From positions 1-64,000 of the forward strand of contig JBPOHS010000001.1 of the NCBI GenBank assembly GCA_052035295.1: DNA of 64,000 bases. The letters run 5' to 3'. The notes beneath the pieces are model-generated. The model saw only the letters and a program-made list of their open reading frames with translations. It was not told the DNA's origin and ran no database searches. A program made the position numbers and the translations under genes. This document shows positions 25,565 to 33,378 of the stretch, piece by piece. This DNA is from HdN1 sp052035295. Lineage in GTDB: Bacteria > Pseudomonadota > Gammaproteobacteria > Pseudomonadales > Ketobacteraceae. Each line of letters begins with the position of its first letter. Position 1 is the stretch's first letter.

Positions 25565-26572
25565 TCAAAACGCGCTTTTGTCGCGAGCCTGCCACCAGTC
25601 GCTGGCGAGCTTTTCAGCACTTTCCCGTGTGTCAGCACGACCCAATATCCACAAAGCAATGGCCAAGGTCCCGATAATGGCCGCTTCGCCGTATTCATGT
25701 CGGGTATTGCCTCTCCATACCTCCCGCCAAATGGCCAGATCCATCACTTCTTCCTTGAGATGGCGTTTCGGGAACATCGCGGGCCAGGTATCGTCGTGGA
25801 GTTCGCCCTTGATGACACTCTGTATCAGGCAATCGCCGTCCGGGTTCCGTTCGGTTTCTCCGGCTTCACCTTTGATGACCGCGACATTTTCATACCCCAG
25901 GGCGTGGGCCGCCAACTGGTGTACCGGCCGATAGCCGGGGTGAAAAATTCCCTGCATGACGGCGTGGGCGCCGGCTGGATTGAGCAGCCGTGCCAGGGTA
26001 TGCACGGGAGAACGCAGGCCCAGCACCCGTCGTAGATCAATCATGTGATCAAGTGGGGCACATAGTGCCTGCAACGGAAAATAACTGAAGCCCCGGGCAT
26101 CCAGTTGGGTGGATACGTCTTTCCAGTCAGTGGCGGGAGCAATGCCCAGAAACGCGAGCGCATCTTCGGTATAGATCCGTTCAGCCGTATGACCGGCGGA
26201 ACCGTGCATCAACACGCGCACACCGTTCTGACTCAGCAACAACGCAGACAACAGATACCAGGGATAGTGACGGCGCTTGCCTGCGTAACTGGACCAATCC
26301 AGATCGACACGGACCGGGGAGGCAGGGGCCACCCACTGACGGGCGGCTTTCACGAAGCCGACCAGTTCCTCCGGCGTTTCCTCCTTGACCCGCATCAGCA
26401 TCAGGAACGCGCCCAACTGAACCTCCTGCACCTGGCCGTTCAGGATCATGGTCATCGCATCAAAGGCTTCCTGTTCCGTGAGCGCGCGCGAGCCGTTCTT
26501 GCCCTTGCCAAGAATGCGGACAAAGGGTGCGAAGGCGTGTTCGCCGGGCAAGCTGCCAGAATGATGGCTCAT
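25565..26572 (-). CDS. TrpD2-like protein (glycosyltransferase family 3 fold, YbiB-like)
   Basis: Related to anthranilate phosphoribosyltransferase but of the YbiB/TrpD2 branch, whose E. coli member binds nucleic acid. The product is 335 residues. The N-terminal helical domain has ALTEQEAFDAMTMILNGQVQ, and LGAFLMLMRVKEETPEELVGF is the second family mark. The catalytic TrpD motifs are altered: the KHGN position reads VLMHGSAGHT, and the GTGGD phosphoribosyl loop is not evident. Enzymatic TrpD activity is therefore unlikely. It lies immediately downstream of tusE on the same strand, suggesting a role with tRNA thiolation or nucleic acid. Confidence 0.85.
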   Translation of the reverse strand: MSHHSGSLPGEHAFAPFVRILGKGKNGSRALTEQEAFDAMTMILNGQVQEVQLGAFLMLMRVKEETPEELVGFVKAARQWVAPASPVRVDLDWSSYAGKRRHYPWYLLSALLLSQNGVRVLMHGSAGHTAERIYTEDALAFLGIAPATDWKDVSTQLDARGFSYFPLQALCAPLDHMIDLRRVLGLRSPVHTLARLLNPAGAHAVMQGIFHPGYRPVHQLAAHALGYENVAVIKGEAGETERNPDGDCLIQSVIKGELHDDTWPAMFPKRHLKEEVMDLAIWREVWRGNTRHEYGEAAIIGTLAIALWILGRADTRESAEKLASDWWQARDKSAF

Positions 26573-26645
26573 GATGGATCCTCAATCGGGTTGTGTGGTG
26601 TGCAGGGTGCTCCGGGTATCGCTTGCCGGTACAGGTATTTTTGGC

Positions 26646-26966
26646 TTACAGGCAATGCGTCGGCCGCGGCAGACCAGCGATACGGGCGGCCATCTTGGCG
26701 GGCGTACCGCCGAACAGACTCATCAGGTAAGCGCTGTTGATCCGTTCGGCACCAAGTCGCTGGGCGCAATATTTGACCAGCGATCGATTGTTCGGCGCGT
26801 GATCGAAGGTTTGATAGAACTCGCGTATCGCCTGGACTATTTCCCAATGCGCCTGTGTCATCTCAATACCGGCTTCTTGTGCGAACAATTCTGCCACCTG
26901 CGGATTCCAGTCCTCCAGATGAACCAGATAACCTTCCTTGTCACGGGCGAGATCGCCACTGCTCAT
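26646..26966 (-). CDS. tusE: Sulfur relay protein TusE (DsrC family)
   Basis: Last carrier of the Tus relay; it accepts persulfide from TusD and passes it to MnmA. The product is 106 residues. DWNPQVAELFAQEAGIEMTQAHW is the DsrC-family signature (shown across two blocks), and the C-terminal GLPRPTHCL holds the swinging-arm cysteine (Cys105). The second cysteine of true DsrC, 11 residues upstream, is replaced by Ala here. This favours tRNA thiolation over dissimilatory sulfite reduction. The start overlaps the tusB stop by 4 bases. Confidence 0.93.
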   Translation of the reverse strand: MSSGDLARDKEGYLVHLEDWNPQVAELFAQEAGIEMTQAHWEIVQAIREFYQTFDHAPNNRSLVKYCAQRLGAERINSAYLMSLFGGTPAKMAARIAGLPRPTHCL

Positions 26967-27277
26967 GCATCAAACCAACTGACGGAACGGGCATGATCGC
27001 AGGCCAGCGCCACCATGGTTTCATAATCAATCAACTGAAACGGCGGAAGCACATGAATGCCGCGCAGTGCAGCGTCTTCCGCGAGCACGTAGATGGTGTG
27101 TCGCTCACTCAGACACTGCAATTGACGTTGCCAGGATTGCTCGCCGTGGATCGCCCAGACCCCGTTTTCGATCAGCAGCACGCTGTCTTCTGCCGTGAGA
27201 ACACGCAGACAATCCGCCAGGGCGGAGCCGGTAAAGGGAGAGCTGGAGACCAGATGCAGGCTGGATTCGTTGGGCAT
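26963..27277 (-). CDS. tusB: Sulfur relay protein TusB (DsrH family)
   Basis: Subunit of the TusBCD heterohexamer. The product is 104 residues, with the family pattern MxxxLHLVSxSPF at the start and DSVLLIENGVWA. It ends SVSWFDA, like TusB. Its gene sits between tusC (3 bases upstream) and tusE (4-base overlap). Sequence similarity alone is modest; order and size make the call. Confidence 0.88.
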   Translation of the reverse strand: MPNESSLHLVSSSPFTGSALADCLRVLTAEDSVLLIENGVWAIHGEQSWQRQLQCLSERHTIYVLAEDAALRGIHVLPPFQLIDYETMVALACDHARSVSWFDA

Positions 27278-27280
27278 GGT

Positions 27281-27634
27281 TCAGTAACTCAGAACAACGT
27301 CATGGGTGACAAACAGCTGCTTGATATCGGCAAAGTTGAGGGGCGCGCCTATGACGCAGTCGGCGGGGCCGAAGCCGCGGGAAAACAGGCTTTCCTTGCA
27401 GAGAAAAATATTTTCGATCTCGTAAAGCGGCAGCGATTGCAGCATGGCCGAGGTGTCCTTGAATCCGCTGCCCTTGGCGACCTGGGAACGCAACGCATTG
27501 TAAACGCCATCGTTCATCAGCAGCACCGAGACTTCCTGACCGAAAACGGCCACCGTCAAAGCGCTTTCGAGAGCATCCTTGGCGCGTGTGGTGGCATAGG
27601 GGGCACTGCGTATGACGACCAGAATCTTCTTCAT
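27281..27634 (-). CDS. tusC: Sulfur relay protein TusC (DsrF family)
   Basis: Subunit of the TusBCD complex. The product is 117 residues, with KKILVVIRSAPYATTRAKDALES at the N-terminus (shown across two blocks), DVSVLLMNDGV-type strand EVSVLLMNDGVYNAL and LPLYEIENIF. It is flanked closely by tusD (3 bases) and tusB. Confidence 0.92.
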   Translation of the reverse strand: MKKILVVIRSAPYATTRAKDALESALTVAVFGQEVSVLLMNDGVYNALRSQVAKGSGFKDTSAMLQSLPLYEIENIFLCKESLFSRGFGPADCVIGAPLNFADIKQLFVTHDVVLSY

Positions 27635-27637
27635 GGC

Positions 27638-28027
27638 TCACCCGAACGTCAGCAAACGATCGGCGACGATCGTGCTTTCTGCCAGTTGACCGAGGCCCGC
27701 CACGGTAAAGTGGTCGGCAATATTGCGCGAGGGCAGGCCGTATCGCACCTGCTCGCTTTCGTTGACCAGACCGCGCTTGAGACAGGCGGAAATGCACAAC
27801 ACCAACTCGACCCCATGATTGTTTGCCAGCATTTGCCAGCGCTGGTAAATGTTGATCTCGTCCTGCGGGGGAATCCCCAGGGCGCTCCCGTTGAGAACCC
27901 CGTCCCCGGAAAAGAAAACGCGCGAGACTTGATGTCCCGAATTGATCGCGGCCTGGGCGAATCGCAGGGCCGTCAATGCACCCTGGCTGGAGTAGGGGGG
28001 GGACATCACGTTGAGCGCAAAAATCAT
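27638..28027 (-). CDS. tusD: Sulfurtransferase TusD (DsrE family)
   Basis: Catalytic subunit of TusBCD; it takes persulfide from TusA. From the ATG at 28027 it is 129 residues, starting MIFALNVMSPPYSSQGAL. Cys78 in LVLCISACLKRGL corresponds to the active cysteine of E. coli TusD, with a further Cys at 82. RVFFSGDGVLNG is the DsrE-family mark. The tusD-C-B-E-trpD2 order is one transcription unit. No dsrAB genes are seen, so a tRNA role is the simplest reading. Confidence 0.93.
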   Translation of the reverse strand: MIFALNVMSPPYSSQGALTALRFAQAAINSGHQVSRVFFSGDGVLNGSALGIPPQDEINIYQRWQMLANNHGVELVLCISACLKRGLVNESEQVRYGLPSRNIADHFTVAGLGQLAESTIVADRLLTFG

Positions 28028-28128
28028 GTTGGCCACAGGCTTTCGCAATGGGAATCAACGAAGCATAGCAAGTTAGGCGGTTTAGCCCAATAGCCTGCCA
28101 CCAAACGGAAAAAGCGCAAAGAAAATGC

Positions 28129-28157
28129 TTCACAAGCTGTTGGGCATGGGATAGTAT
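28129..28157 (+). promoter_or_regulatory. Promoter of tRNA-Ser
   Basis: TTCACA (28129-28134), a 17-base spacer and TAGTAT (28152-28157) lie just upstream of the tRNA gene. The -35 matches consensus at five of six positions and the -10 at four. Transcription would start about 14 bases before the tRNA. Confidence 0.55.
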
Positions 28158-28177
28158 TCGCAGCCCAAGCTCGCACC

Positions 28178-28267
<90 letters not shown>

Positions 28268-28312
28268 TTTCCCCCCGCGATCACGCAATCCCGAACGCAT
28301 TCTGCACTGCAA

Positions 28313-28347
28313 GCTCATCGCGTAATTCCATGGCTCATCGCGTAATT
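28313..28347. repeat. 15-bp direct repeat, 20-bp period, upstream of the Anbu gene
   Basis: GCTCATCGCGTAATT occurs at 28313-28327 and 28333-28347. A TACAAT at 28363-28368 could be the -10 of the following gene, which would put the repeats over the -35 region. The rest of the 177-base gap after tRNA-Ser shows nothing else. Confidence 0.6.
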
Positions 28348-28444
28348 GCATTGTTATTCCGCTACAATTTAACTTTGGTCCCACCTTGCGGGCTGCAGTA
28401 TTAACTTGTAAAAAGTCCGTCTGGGATATGCAGGAGAGAATTCA

Positions 28445-29194
28445 ATGACTTATTGTGTCGCCATGTGCTTGCAGGACGGGATGATATTTGCGTCTGATTC
28501 CCGCACCAATGCCGGCGTCGACCATATTTCGACGTTCCGCAAGATGCACATCTTCGACAAGCCAGGCGAGCGTTCGATCGTCCTGCTCAACTCCGGCAAT
28601 CTCGCCACCACCCAGAGTGTGATCAGCCTTTTGCGCAGCCGTTGCCTGCACGAAGGTGACAACCTGCTGAACGTTGCCAGTCTTTACGAGGCAGCCGTGC
28701 TGGTGGGCGATACGATCCGTGAGGTCCTAAAGCGGGACTCCGGTGGCGACACGCTGGCGCAAGGCGTTGATTTTTCCTGCTCGTTTCTGGTCGGTGGTCA
28801 GATCAAGGGTGAACAGCCGCGCTTGTTCAATGTTTACCCGCAGGGAAACTTTATCGAGTCGACCATCGATACCCCTTATTTCCAGATCGGGGAATCCAAG
28901 TACGGCAAGCCGATCATTGACCGGGTTGTGCGCTTCGAGACGCCCATGAATGAAGCGCTCAAATGTACGCTGATTTCCTTTGATTCCACGATCAAGTCCA
29001 ACCTCTCGGTCGGTTTGCCCATTGATCTGCTCAAACTGCCGCTGGGTAACCTGGGCATGGCGAAACCGTTTCGCGTCGATGAAACCAACGACTACTTCCT
29101 GTCAATCCGGCGGGCCTGGGGTGAAGGGCTGCGCAAGGTGTTTGCCGGAATTCCTGATGCCGACTGGTTCGACGAACTGAACCGATCCGGTTGA
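28445..29194 (+). CDS. Anbu, proteasome-type (Ntn) hydrolase
   Basis: Anbu is the bacterial proteasome beta-subunit relative. The product is 249 residues and starts MTYCVAMCLQDGMIFASDSRTNAGVDHIST (given here only to identify; key parts are MTYCVA and ASDSRTNAGVD). The nucleophile would be Thr2 after removal of Met1. HIFDKPGERSIVLLNSGNLA and LFNVYPQGNFIES also fit the family. Known Anbu proteins assemble into open helical rings of subunits, and peptidase activity is disputed. It is normally encoded with a circularly permuted ATP-grasp protein, an alpha-E protein and a transglutaminase-like protease. None of those is next to it here. The ATG has a CAGGAGAG site. Confidence 0.93.
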   Translation: MTYCVAMCLQDGMIFASDSRTNAGVDHISTFRKMHIFDKPGERSIVLLNSGNLATTQSVISLLRSRCLHEGDNLLNVASLYEAAVLVGDTIREVLKRDSGGDTLAQGVDFSCSFLVGGQIKGEQPRLFNVYPQGNFIESTIDTPYFQIGESKYGKPIIDRVVRFETPMNEALKCTLISFDSTIKSNLSVGLPIDLLKLPLGNLGMAKPFRVDETNDYFLSIRRAWGEGLRKVFAGIPDADWFDELNRSG

Positions 29195-29292
29195 TGGCGG
29201 GGAAAGGACGTTTGGGTGGAGTGGATGGAATATGGGTAGTGGTTGCATAAATGCATGAGCAACACTGATTTGAAGGCGCGCAGGAGTCACCC

Positions 29293-29949
29293 ATGATTAA
29301 GGTGTTGGTAGTGGATGATCACGATCTTGTGCGCACGGGCATTACCCGCATGCTGAGTGATGTGGCGGGGATCAAGGTGGTCGGGTACGCAGCTTCCGGG
29401 GAAGACGCCTTGCGTTTTCTCAAGGATACCCGCGTCGATGTCGTGCTGATGGACGCCAAGATGCCGGGCATAGGCGGGCTGGAAGCAACACGCAAGCTCT
29501 TGCGTCAGTACCCGGATGTCAAGGTGATCGCGGTCACCGTGTGCGAGGAAGAACCCTACCCGTCACGGTTTTTGCAGGCGGGCGCCGCAGGCTACATGAC
29601 CAAGGGCGCGGGCATCGACGAAATGGTGAAGGCGATCCGACTGGTCTTCAGCGGGCAACGCTACGTCAGCCCCGAAGTCGCCCAGCAACTTGCGCTGAAG
29701 CCATTTTCCGGCACCGAAACGTCGCCCTTCGATCAGTTGTCCGAGCGTGAGCTGCAAATCGCCCTCATGATCGTCAATTGCCAAAAAGTGCAGGAAATCT
29801 CTGACAAGTTGTTCCTGAGTCCGAAGACCGTCAATTCGTATCGTTACCGTATTTTTGAAAAACTTGCCATCAACAGTGATGTCGAGCTGACCCTGATGGC
29901 GGTGCGCCATGGCATGGTCGATGTCGAGAGCATGCGCAACAATAGCTGA
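29293..29949 (+). CDS. uvrY: Response regulator UvrY/GacA (LuxR type)
   Basis: Response regulator of the BarA/GacS pathway that drives CsrB-type small RNAs. The product is 218 residues. The receiver has acidic pair VDDHD and phospho-acceptor Asp54 in VVLMDAKMPGIGG. The C-terminal LuxR helix-turn-helix is LSERELQIALMIVNCQKVQ and KLFLSPKTVNSYRYRIFEKL. The ATG has an AGGAG site. uvrC follows 46 bases downstream, as in E. coli and Pseudomonas. Confidence 0.95.
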   Translation: MIKVLVVDDHDLVRTGITRMLSDVAGIKVVGYAASGEDALRFLKDTRVDVVLMDAKMPGIGGLEATRKLLRQYPDVKVIAVTVCEEEPYPSRFLQAGAAGYMTKGAGIDEMVKAIRLVFSGQRYVSPEVAQQLALKPFSGTETSPFDQLSERELQIALMIVNCQKVQEISDKLFLSPKTVNSYRYRIFEKLAINSDVELTLMAVRHGMVDVESMRNNS

Positions 29950-29995
29950 CATACGCCTTCCACCGACTTGAGCAAAACAGCAGCAGAGTTTGCGA

Positions 29996-31846
29996 ATGAC
30001 CGATACAGCAACAACACCAGCGTTTGATATAGACGCTTTTCTGGGCTCGCTGACCAAGGCTCCCGGGGTGTACCGAATGCTGGCCGCCAATGGCGATGTG
30101 CTTTACATCGGCAAAGCCAAAAACCTCAAAAATCGCGTCAGCAGCTATTTTCGCAGCAAACAGTTACCGATCAAGACAGCGGCGCTGGTACAGCGCATTG
30201 TCTGCGTGGAGGTCACCGTCACGCTGTCCGAAACGGAAGCCTTGTTGCTGGAACAGACGCTGATCAAGGAGCACAAGCCGCCTTTCAACATCCTGCTGCG
30301 GGACGACAAGTCCTACCCCTACATTTTCCTGAGCGACGAACGTTTCCCCCGTCTTGCCTATCACCGTGGCCCCCGTAAAGCCAAAGGCCGCTATTTCGGG
30401 CCGTACCCCAGTTCGTTGGCCGTGCGTGAATCCTTGAACCTGCTGGAAAAGATATTCCAGGTGCGTCAGTGTGATGATGCCTTCTTCCGTAATCGCCAGC
30501 GTCCCTGCCTGCAACATCAGATTCATCGTTGTACGGCACCCTGTGTCGAAGGCGTTTCCGATCAGGCCTATGCCGAGCAAGTGCGTCTGACCACGCTGTT
30601 CCTGGATGGCAAGAGCAATCAGGTGGCTGAGGAAATTGCCGCCAAAATGGAAACGGCTGCTGCCGAGTTGGCCTTTGAAGAGGCCGCTCTTTACCGGGAT
30701 CAGCTGGTCGCCATCCGGCGCGTACAGGAACAGCAGTACGTCGACAAGGAAGGCGGAGACATGGATGTGTTCGGGGTGGCCGTCAAGGACGGCATGGCGT
30801 GTATCCAGATCGTCTATGTCCGGGGTGGACGCGTTCTTGGCAGCAAAAGCTACTTCGAAACAGTGTACGGCCTGGATGCAGAAGGCAACGGCGGCAGGGA
30901 AGTGCTCACCGAATTCATTTCCAGCTTCTATCTGGGCAATATCGCCCGCGATGTGCCGGGCGAAGTGTTCCTGCCCGAGTCGGTGGAGTTCGCCGAAGCC
31001 ATTGAAAAAGCCGTAAGGGAGCGATACCAGCGCAAGCTGCGCTTCGTCTACCGGTTGGCTGGCACACGCGCAGGATGGACACGTCTGGCCGCCCGCAATG
31101 CCCAGGAAAACCTCGACAGTCACCTGGCCAACAAGCGCACGCAGTGGCAGCGTCACGTGGCCCTGCAGGAACAACTGCGCTGGGCCGTCATGCCGCAGCG
31201 CCTGGAATGTTTCGACATCAGTCATACCTCGGGCGAGCACACGGTGGCATCCTGTGTCGTGTTTGATGTCAACGGACCTAAAAAGTCCGACTATCGGCGC
31301 TTCAATATCAAGGATGTCGCCCCCGGTGACGACTATGCTGCAATTGAGCAAGCGGTAACAAGGCGTTATCAGAAGTTGCTGGAACAGGGGGCTGTTCTGC
31401 CGGATCTGATCATCATCGATGGTGGCAAGGGGCAGCTGGCACGCGCCACGGCTGCGCTGGAGCAGCTCGGGATAAGCACCGACCGCTTGCTGGGCATCGC
31501 CAAGGGGCATACCCGCAAGGCGGGTCTGGAAACCCTGTTCACGCTGGATCAGCCGCTGGGTTTCAGTTTGCCGCGTGACAGTGGTGCCAGCCTGTTATTG
31601 CAGCAGATTCGTGACGAAGCCCATCGCTTCGCCATTACGGGGCACAGGGGGCAGCGGCAGAAGGCAAAAATCCGCTCGACGGTGGAGGACTTGCCGGGTA
31701 TTGGTCCGGTAAGACGTAAACGTTTGCTCAATCATTTTGGCGGTGTCTCAGCCTTGCGCTCTGCCAGCCAGGAAGAAATCGGCAAGGTCAAAGGGATCAG
31801 CCCGTCTCTGGCTGAGGAGATTTATGCAGCGTTACATAGCGTGTAA
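29996..31846 (+). CDS. uvrC: Excinuclease ABC subunit C
   Basis: Makes both incisions in nucleotide-excision repair. The N-terminal GIY-YIG nuclease is KAPGVYRMLAANGDVLYIGK with KNLKNRVSSYF. The UVR motif, about residues 200-235, contacts UvrB. The C-terminal RNase-H-like endonuclease follows, with FDISHTSGEHTVASCVVF and LIIIDGGKGQL, and ends in a helix-hairpin-helix pair. The product is 616 residues. I chose the ATG at 29996 over a TTG two codons upstream. Confidence 0.98.
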   Translation: MTDTATTPAFDIDAFLGSLTKAPGVYRMLAANGDVLYIGKAKNLKNRVSSYFRSKQLPIKTAALVQRIVCVEVTVTLSETEALLLEQTLIKEHKPPFNILLRDDKSYPYIFLSDERFPRLAYHRGPRKAKGRYFGPYPSSLAVRESLNLLEKIFQVRQCDDAFFRNRQRPCLQHQIHRCTAPCVEGVSDQAYAEQVRLTTLFLDGKSNQVAEEIAAKMETAAAELAFEEAALYRDQLVAIRRVQEQQYVDKEGGDMDVFGVAVKDGMACIQIVYVRGGRVLGSKSYFETVYGLDAEGNGGREVLTEFISSFYLGNIARDVPGEVFLPESVEFAEAIEKAVRERYQRKLRFVYRLAGTRAGWTRLAARNAQENLDSHLANKRTQWQRHVALQEQLRWAVMPQRLECFDISHTSGEHTVASCVVFDVNGPKKSDYRRFNIKDVAPGDDYAAIEQAVTRRYQKLLEQGAVLPDLIIIDGGKGQLARATAALEQLGISTDRLLGIAKGHTRKAGLETLFTLDQPLGFSLPRDSGASLLLQQIRDEAHRFAITGHRGQRQKAKIRSTVEDLPGIGPVRRKRLLNHFGGVSALRSASQEEIGKVKGISPSLAEEIYAALHSV

Positions 31847-31898
31847 CGCTTTACTCGCGTATATATTGCACTGAATGGAAACAAGGATATCCGACTGC

Positions 31899-32483
31899 AT
31901 GCCAGCGCCGATCATTTCTAACTCACCGCACTACACCATTCCCAATCTGCTGACCATGATGCGGGTGGTGCTGATCCCGGTGTTCGTCGTCATTTATTAT
32001 TTGCCGTTCGAGGGACGCTACCTGTTGGCTGCCTTTTTGTTCGCGCTGGCCAGTATCACGGATTGGTTTGATGGCTACCTGGCCCGCAAATGGGGGCAGG
32101 TGACCAAATTGGGCGCGTTCCTGGATCCGGTGGCCGACAAGCTGATGGTGGCAGCGGCGCTGGTGGTGCTGGTGGAGGCCCACGCGTCTGTGTGGCTGTC
32201 ATTGCCTGCACTGGTCATCATCAGCCGTGAAATCACCATTTCTGCCTTGAGAGAATGGATGGCAGAGGTGGGCAAGCGTGCGAATGTGGCGGTCTCATTT
32301 CTTGGCAAGGTAAAGACGACGTTGCAAATGGTCGCCATCACCGGTTTGCTCATGAAAGATCCGGTGCTGGTGGACGGCGTGGTCCTGCTGGCATATTCAC
32401 TGCTGTACATTGCCACTGGCATTACGTTGTGGACCATGTACGTCTATCTCAAGGCTGCCTGGCCTGACCTTACCGCCCGCTGA
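31899..32483 (+). CDS. pgsA: CDP-diacylglycerol-glycerol-3-phosphate 3-phosphatidyltransferase
   Basis: Inner-membrane enzyme that makes phosphatidylglycerophosphate, the committed step of acidic phospholipid synthesis. The CDP-alcohol phosphotransferase motif D-G-x2-A-R-x8-G-x3-D-x3-D is visible as DWFDGYLARKWGQVTKLGAFLDPVADK (key residues only). About five membrane segments are seen. The ATG at 31899, with an AAGGA site, gives 194 residues. An ATG at 31875 would give 202. It closes the uvrY-uvrC-pgsA unit. Confidence 0.95.
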   Translation: MPAPIISNSPHYTIPNLLTMMRVVLIPVFVVIYYLPFEGRYLLAAFLFALASITDWFDGYLARKWGQVTKLGAFLDPVADKLMVAAALVVLVEAHASVWLSLPALVIISREITISALREWMAEVGKRANVAVSFLGKVKTTLQMVAITGLLMKDPVLVDGVVLLAYSLLYIATGITLWTMYVYLKAAWPDLTAR

Positions 32484-32535
32484 AGCGGTTTTGTCAGCTC
32501 TCGCAACTTGCTGATAAAAAAGATGAAATTAGTTG

Positions 32536-32563
32536 TTGACATGAAATTATCAATCTGTAAAAT
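32536..32563 (+). promoter_or_regulatory. Sigma-70 promoter of the tRNA-Gly-Cys-Leu cluster
   Basis: A perfect -35 TTGACA (32536-32541), 16-base spacer and -10 TAAAAT (32558-32563) lie about 36 bases before tRNA-Gly. Confidence 0.8.
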
Positions 32564-32599
32564 GTGCACCACATCAGCGGCATCAAGCACTGATCCAAA

Positions 32600-32675
<76 letters not shown>

Positions 32676-32680
32676 AATTC

Positions 32681-32706
32681 AAAACCTCGGATTATCCGGG
32701 GTTTTT
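32681..32706 (+). terminator. Terminator-like hairpin between tRNA-Gly and tRNA-Cys
   Basis: An 11-bp stem (one G-T pair) AAAACCTCGGA / TCCGGGGTTTT with a TTA loop is followed by further T. It looks like an efficient intrinsic terminator placed inside the tRNA cluster. Confidence 0.75.
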
Positions 32707-32736
32707 TGTTGGTGAAGCCAGCAAATTTGAAAATTC

Positions 32737-32810
32737 GGCTGGGTGGTAGAGTGGTCATGCAGCGGACTGCAACTCCGTGTACGCCGGTTCAATTCCGGCC
32801 CCAGCCTCCA
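32737..32810 (+). tRNA. tRNA-Cys (anticodon GCA)
   Basis: The 74-base cloverleaf has acceptor stem GGCTGGG / CCCAGCC, anticodon GCA in ACTGCAACT, discriminator T (the cysteine identity U73) and encoded CCA. It corresponds to cysT in E. coli. Confidence 0.97.
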
Positions 32811-32815
32811 TACAG

Positions 32816-32848
32816 TGCCAAGCGTGGTTGTCATGCTTGGCATTTTTC
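32816..32848 (+). terminator. Intrinsic terminator after tRNA-Cys
   Basis: An 8-bp stem TGCCAAGC / GCTTGGCA with an 11-base loop is followed by TTTTTC. Confidence 0.8.
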
Positions 32849-32887
32849 GTTGTGATCTCCATCACTTGCGGGTTCCAAGCCTAAATC

Positions 32888-32896
32888 TGGTAAATT
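32888..32896 (+). promoter_or_regulatory. Candidate extended -10 promoter of tRNA-Leu
   Basis: TGGTAAATT (TGn plus a -10-like TAAATT) ends 12 bases before the tRNA. TTGCGG at 32866-32871 would be a -35, but with a long 19-base spacer. A separate promoter is expected because a terminator precedes it. Confidence 0.4.
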
Positions 32897-32908
32897 GATG
32901 TGCCCATC

Positions 32909-32997
32909 GGCCGGATGGCGAAATTGGTAGACGCACAGGACTTAAAATCCTGGGGGAGGCGACTCCCGTGCGGGTTCGACGCCCGCTCTGGCCACCA
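32909..32997 (+). tRNA. tRNA-Leu (anticodon TAA)
   Basis: The 89-base gene has the long variable arm. The acceptor stem is GGCCGGA / TCTGGCC, the anticodon loop CTTAAAA holds TAA, the T-arm is GCGGGTTCGACGCCCGC, the discriminator base is A, and CCA is encoded. It takes the leuZ position. Confidence 0.97.
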
Positions 32998-33378
32998 TGT
33001 TTTAGGCTCCGCACTTGTTTCAGGCTACGCAGGCCGTCCTTGTTTTCTCCTGTTTGATTTCTCCTTCACTCACGACACCTTTCTGCAGTTGCGGATCTTC
33101 CATCGCCCGGGAGCGTTCCTTCCAGCGACTGGTCAGATGCTTTCCGTTTGCCATATCGCTGATGCCCTCCACTGACCCGTTGGTCGCCTGGGCCGGATCA
33201 AATCCTTGCATTTGCAATCTTTTTTTACAGTCGCATTTCTAAAGTCATTGTTTTGAGTTGCAAAATTCCAAACGCAGGTCAGACTATCGCCAGAAAACAA
33301 CAAATAGATCGCTAACCACTGGTCGCCCAAAAAGCAGCCGATGGTGTGTCTATGAACTATCCATATCAGGAGACCCCT
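32998..33378. other. Intergenic region tRNA-Leu to icd
   Basis: This 381-base stretch has no assured gene. The minus strand holds a 65-codon frame (33020-33217) that is listed as a weak candidate. The last 150 bases before icd are AT-richer and probably hold its promoter, but I see no convincing -35/-10 pair. No terminator is evident for tRNA-Leu. Confidence 0.6.
33020..33217 (-). CDS. Possible small protein, 65 residues (weak candidate)
   Basis: A frame beginning MQMQGFDPAQATNGSVEG and ending KQEKTRTACVA lies alone in the gap. Its composition is hydrophilic and protein-like, not the R/C/S-rich look of antisense frames. The ribosome-binding site is poor. I recognise no family. It could equally be chance. 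Confidence 0.22.
   Translation of the reverse strand: MQMQGFDPAQATNGSVEGISDMANGKHLTSRWKERSRAMEDPQLQKGVVSEGEIKQEKTRTACVA

Noticed and set aside
26646..28027. Dissimilatory (dsr) sulfur oxidation locus
   Set aside because: Only tusBCDE-type genes are present, DsrC lacks the second C-terminal cysteine, and no dsrAB is nearby.
32681..32848. CRISPR-like spacing of hairpins in the tRNA cluster
   Set aside because: The hairpins differ in sequence and each has a T-run, so they are terminators.
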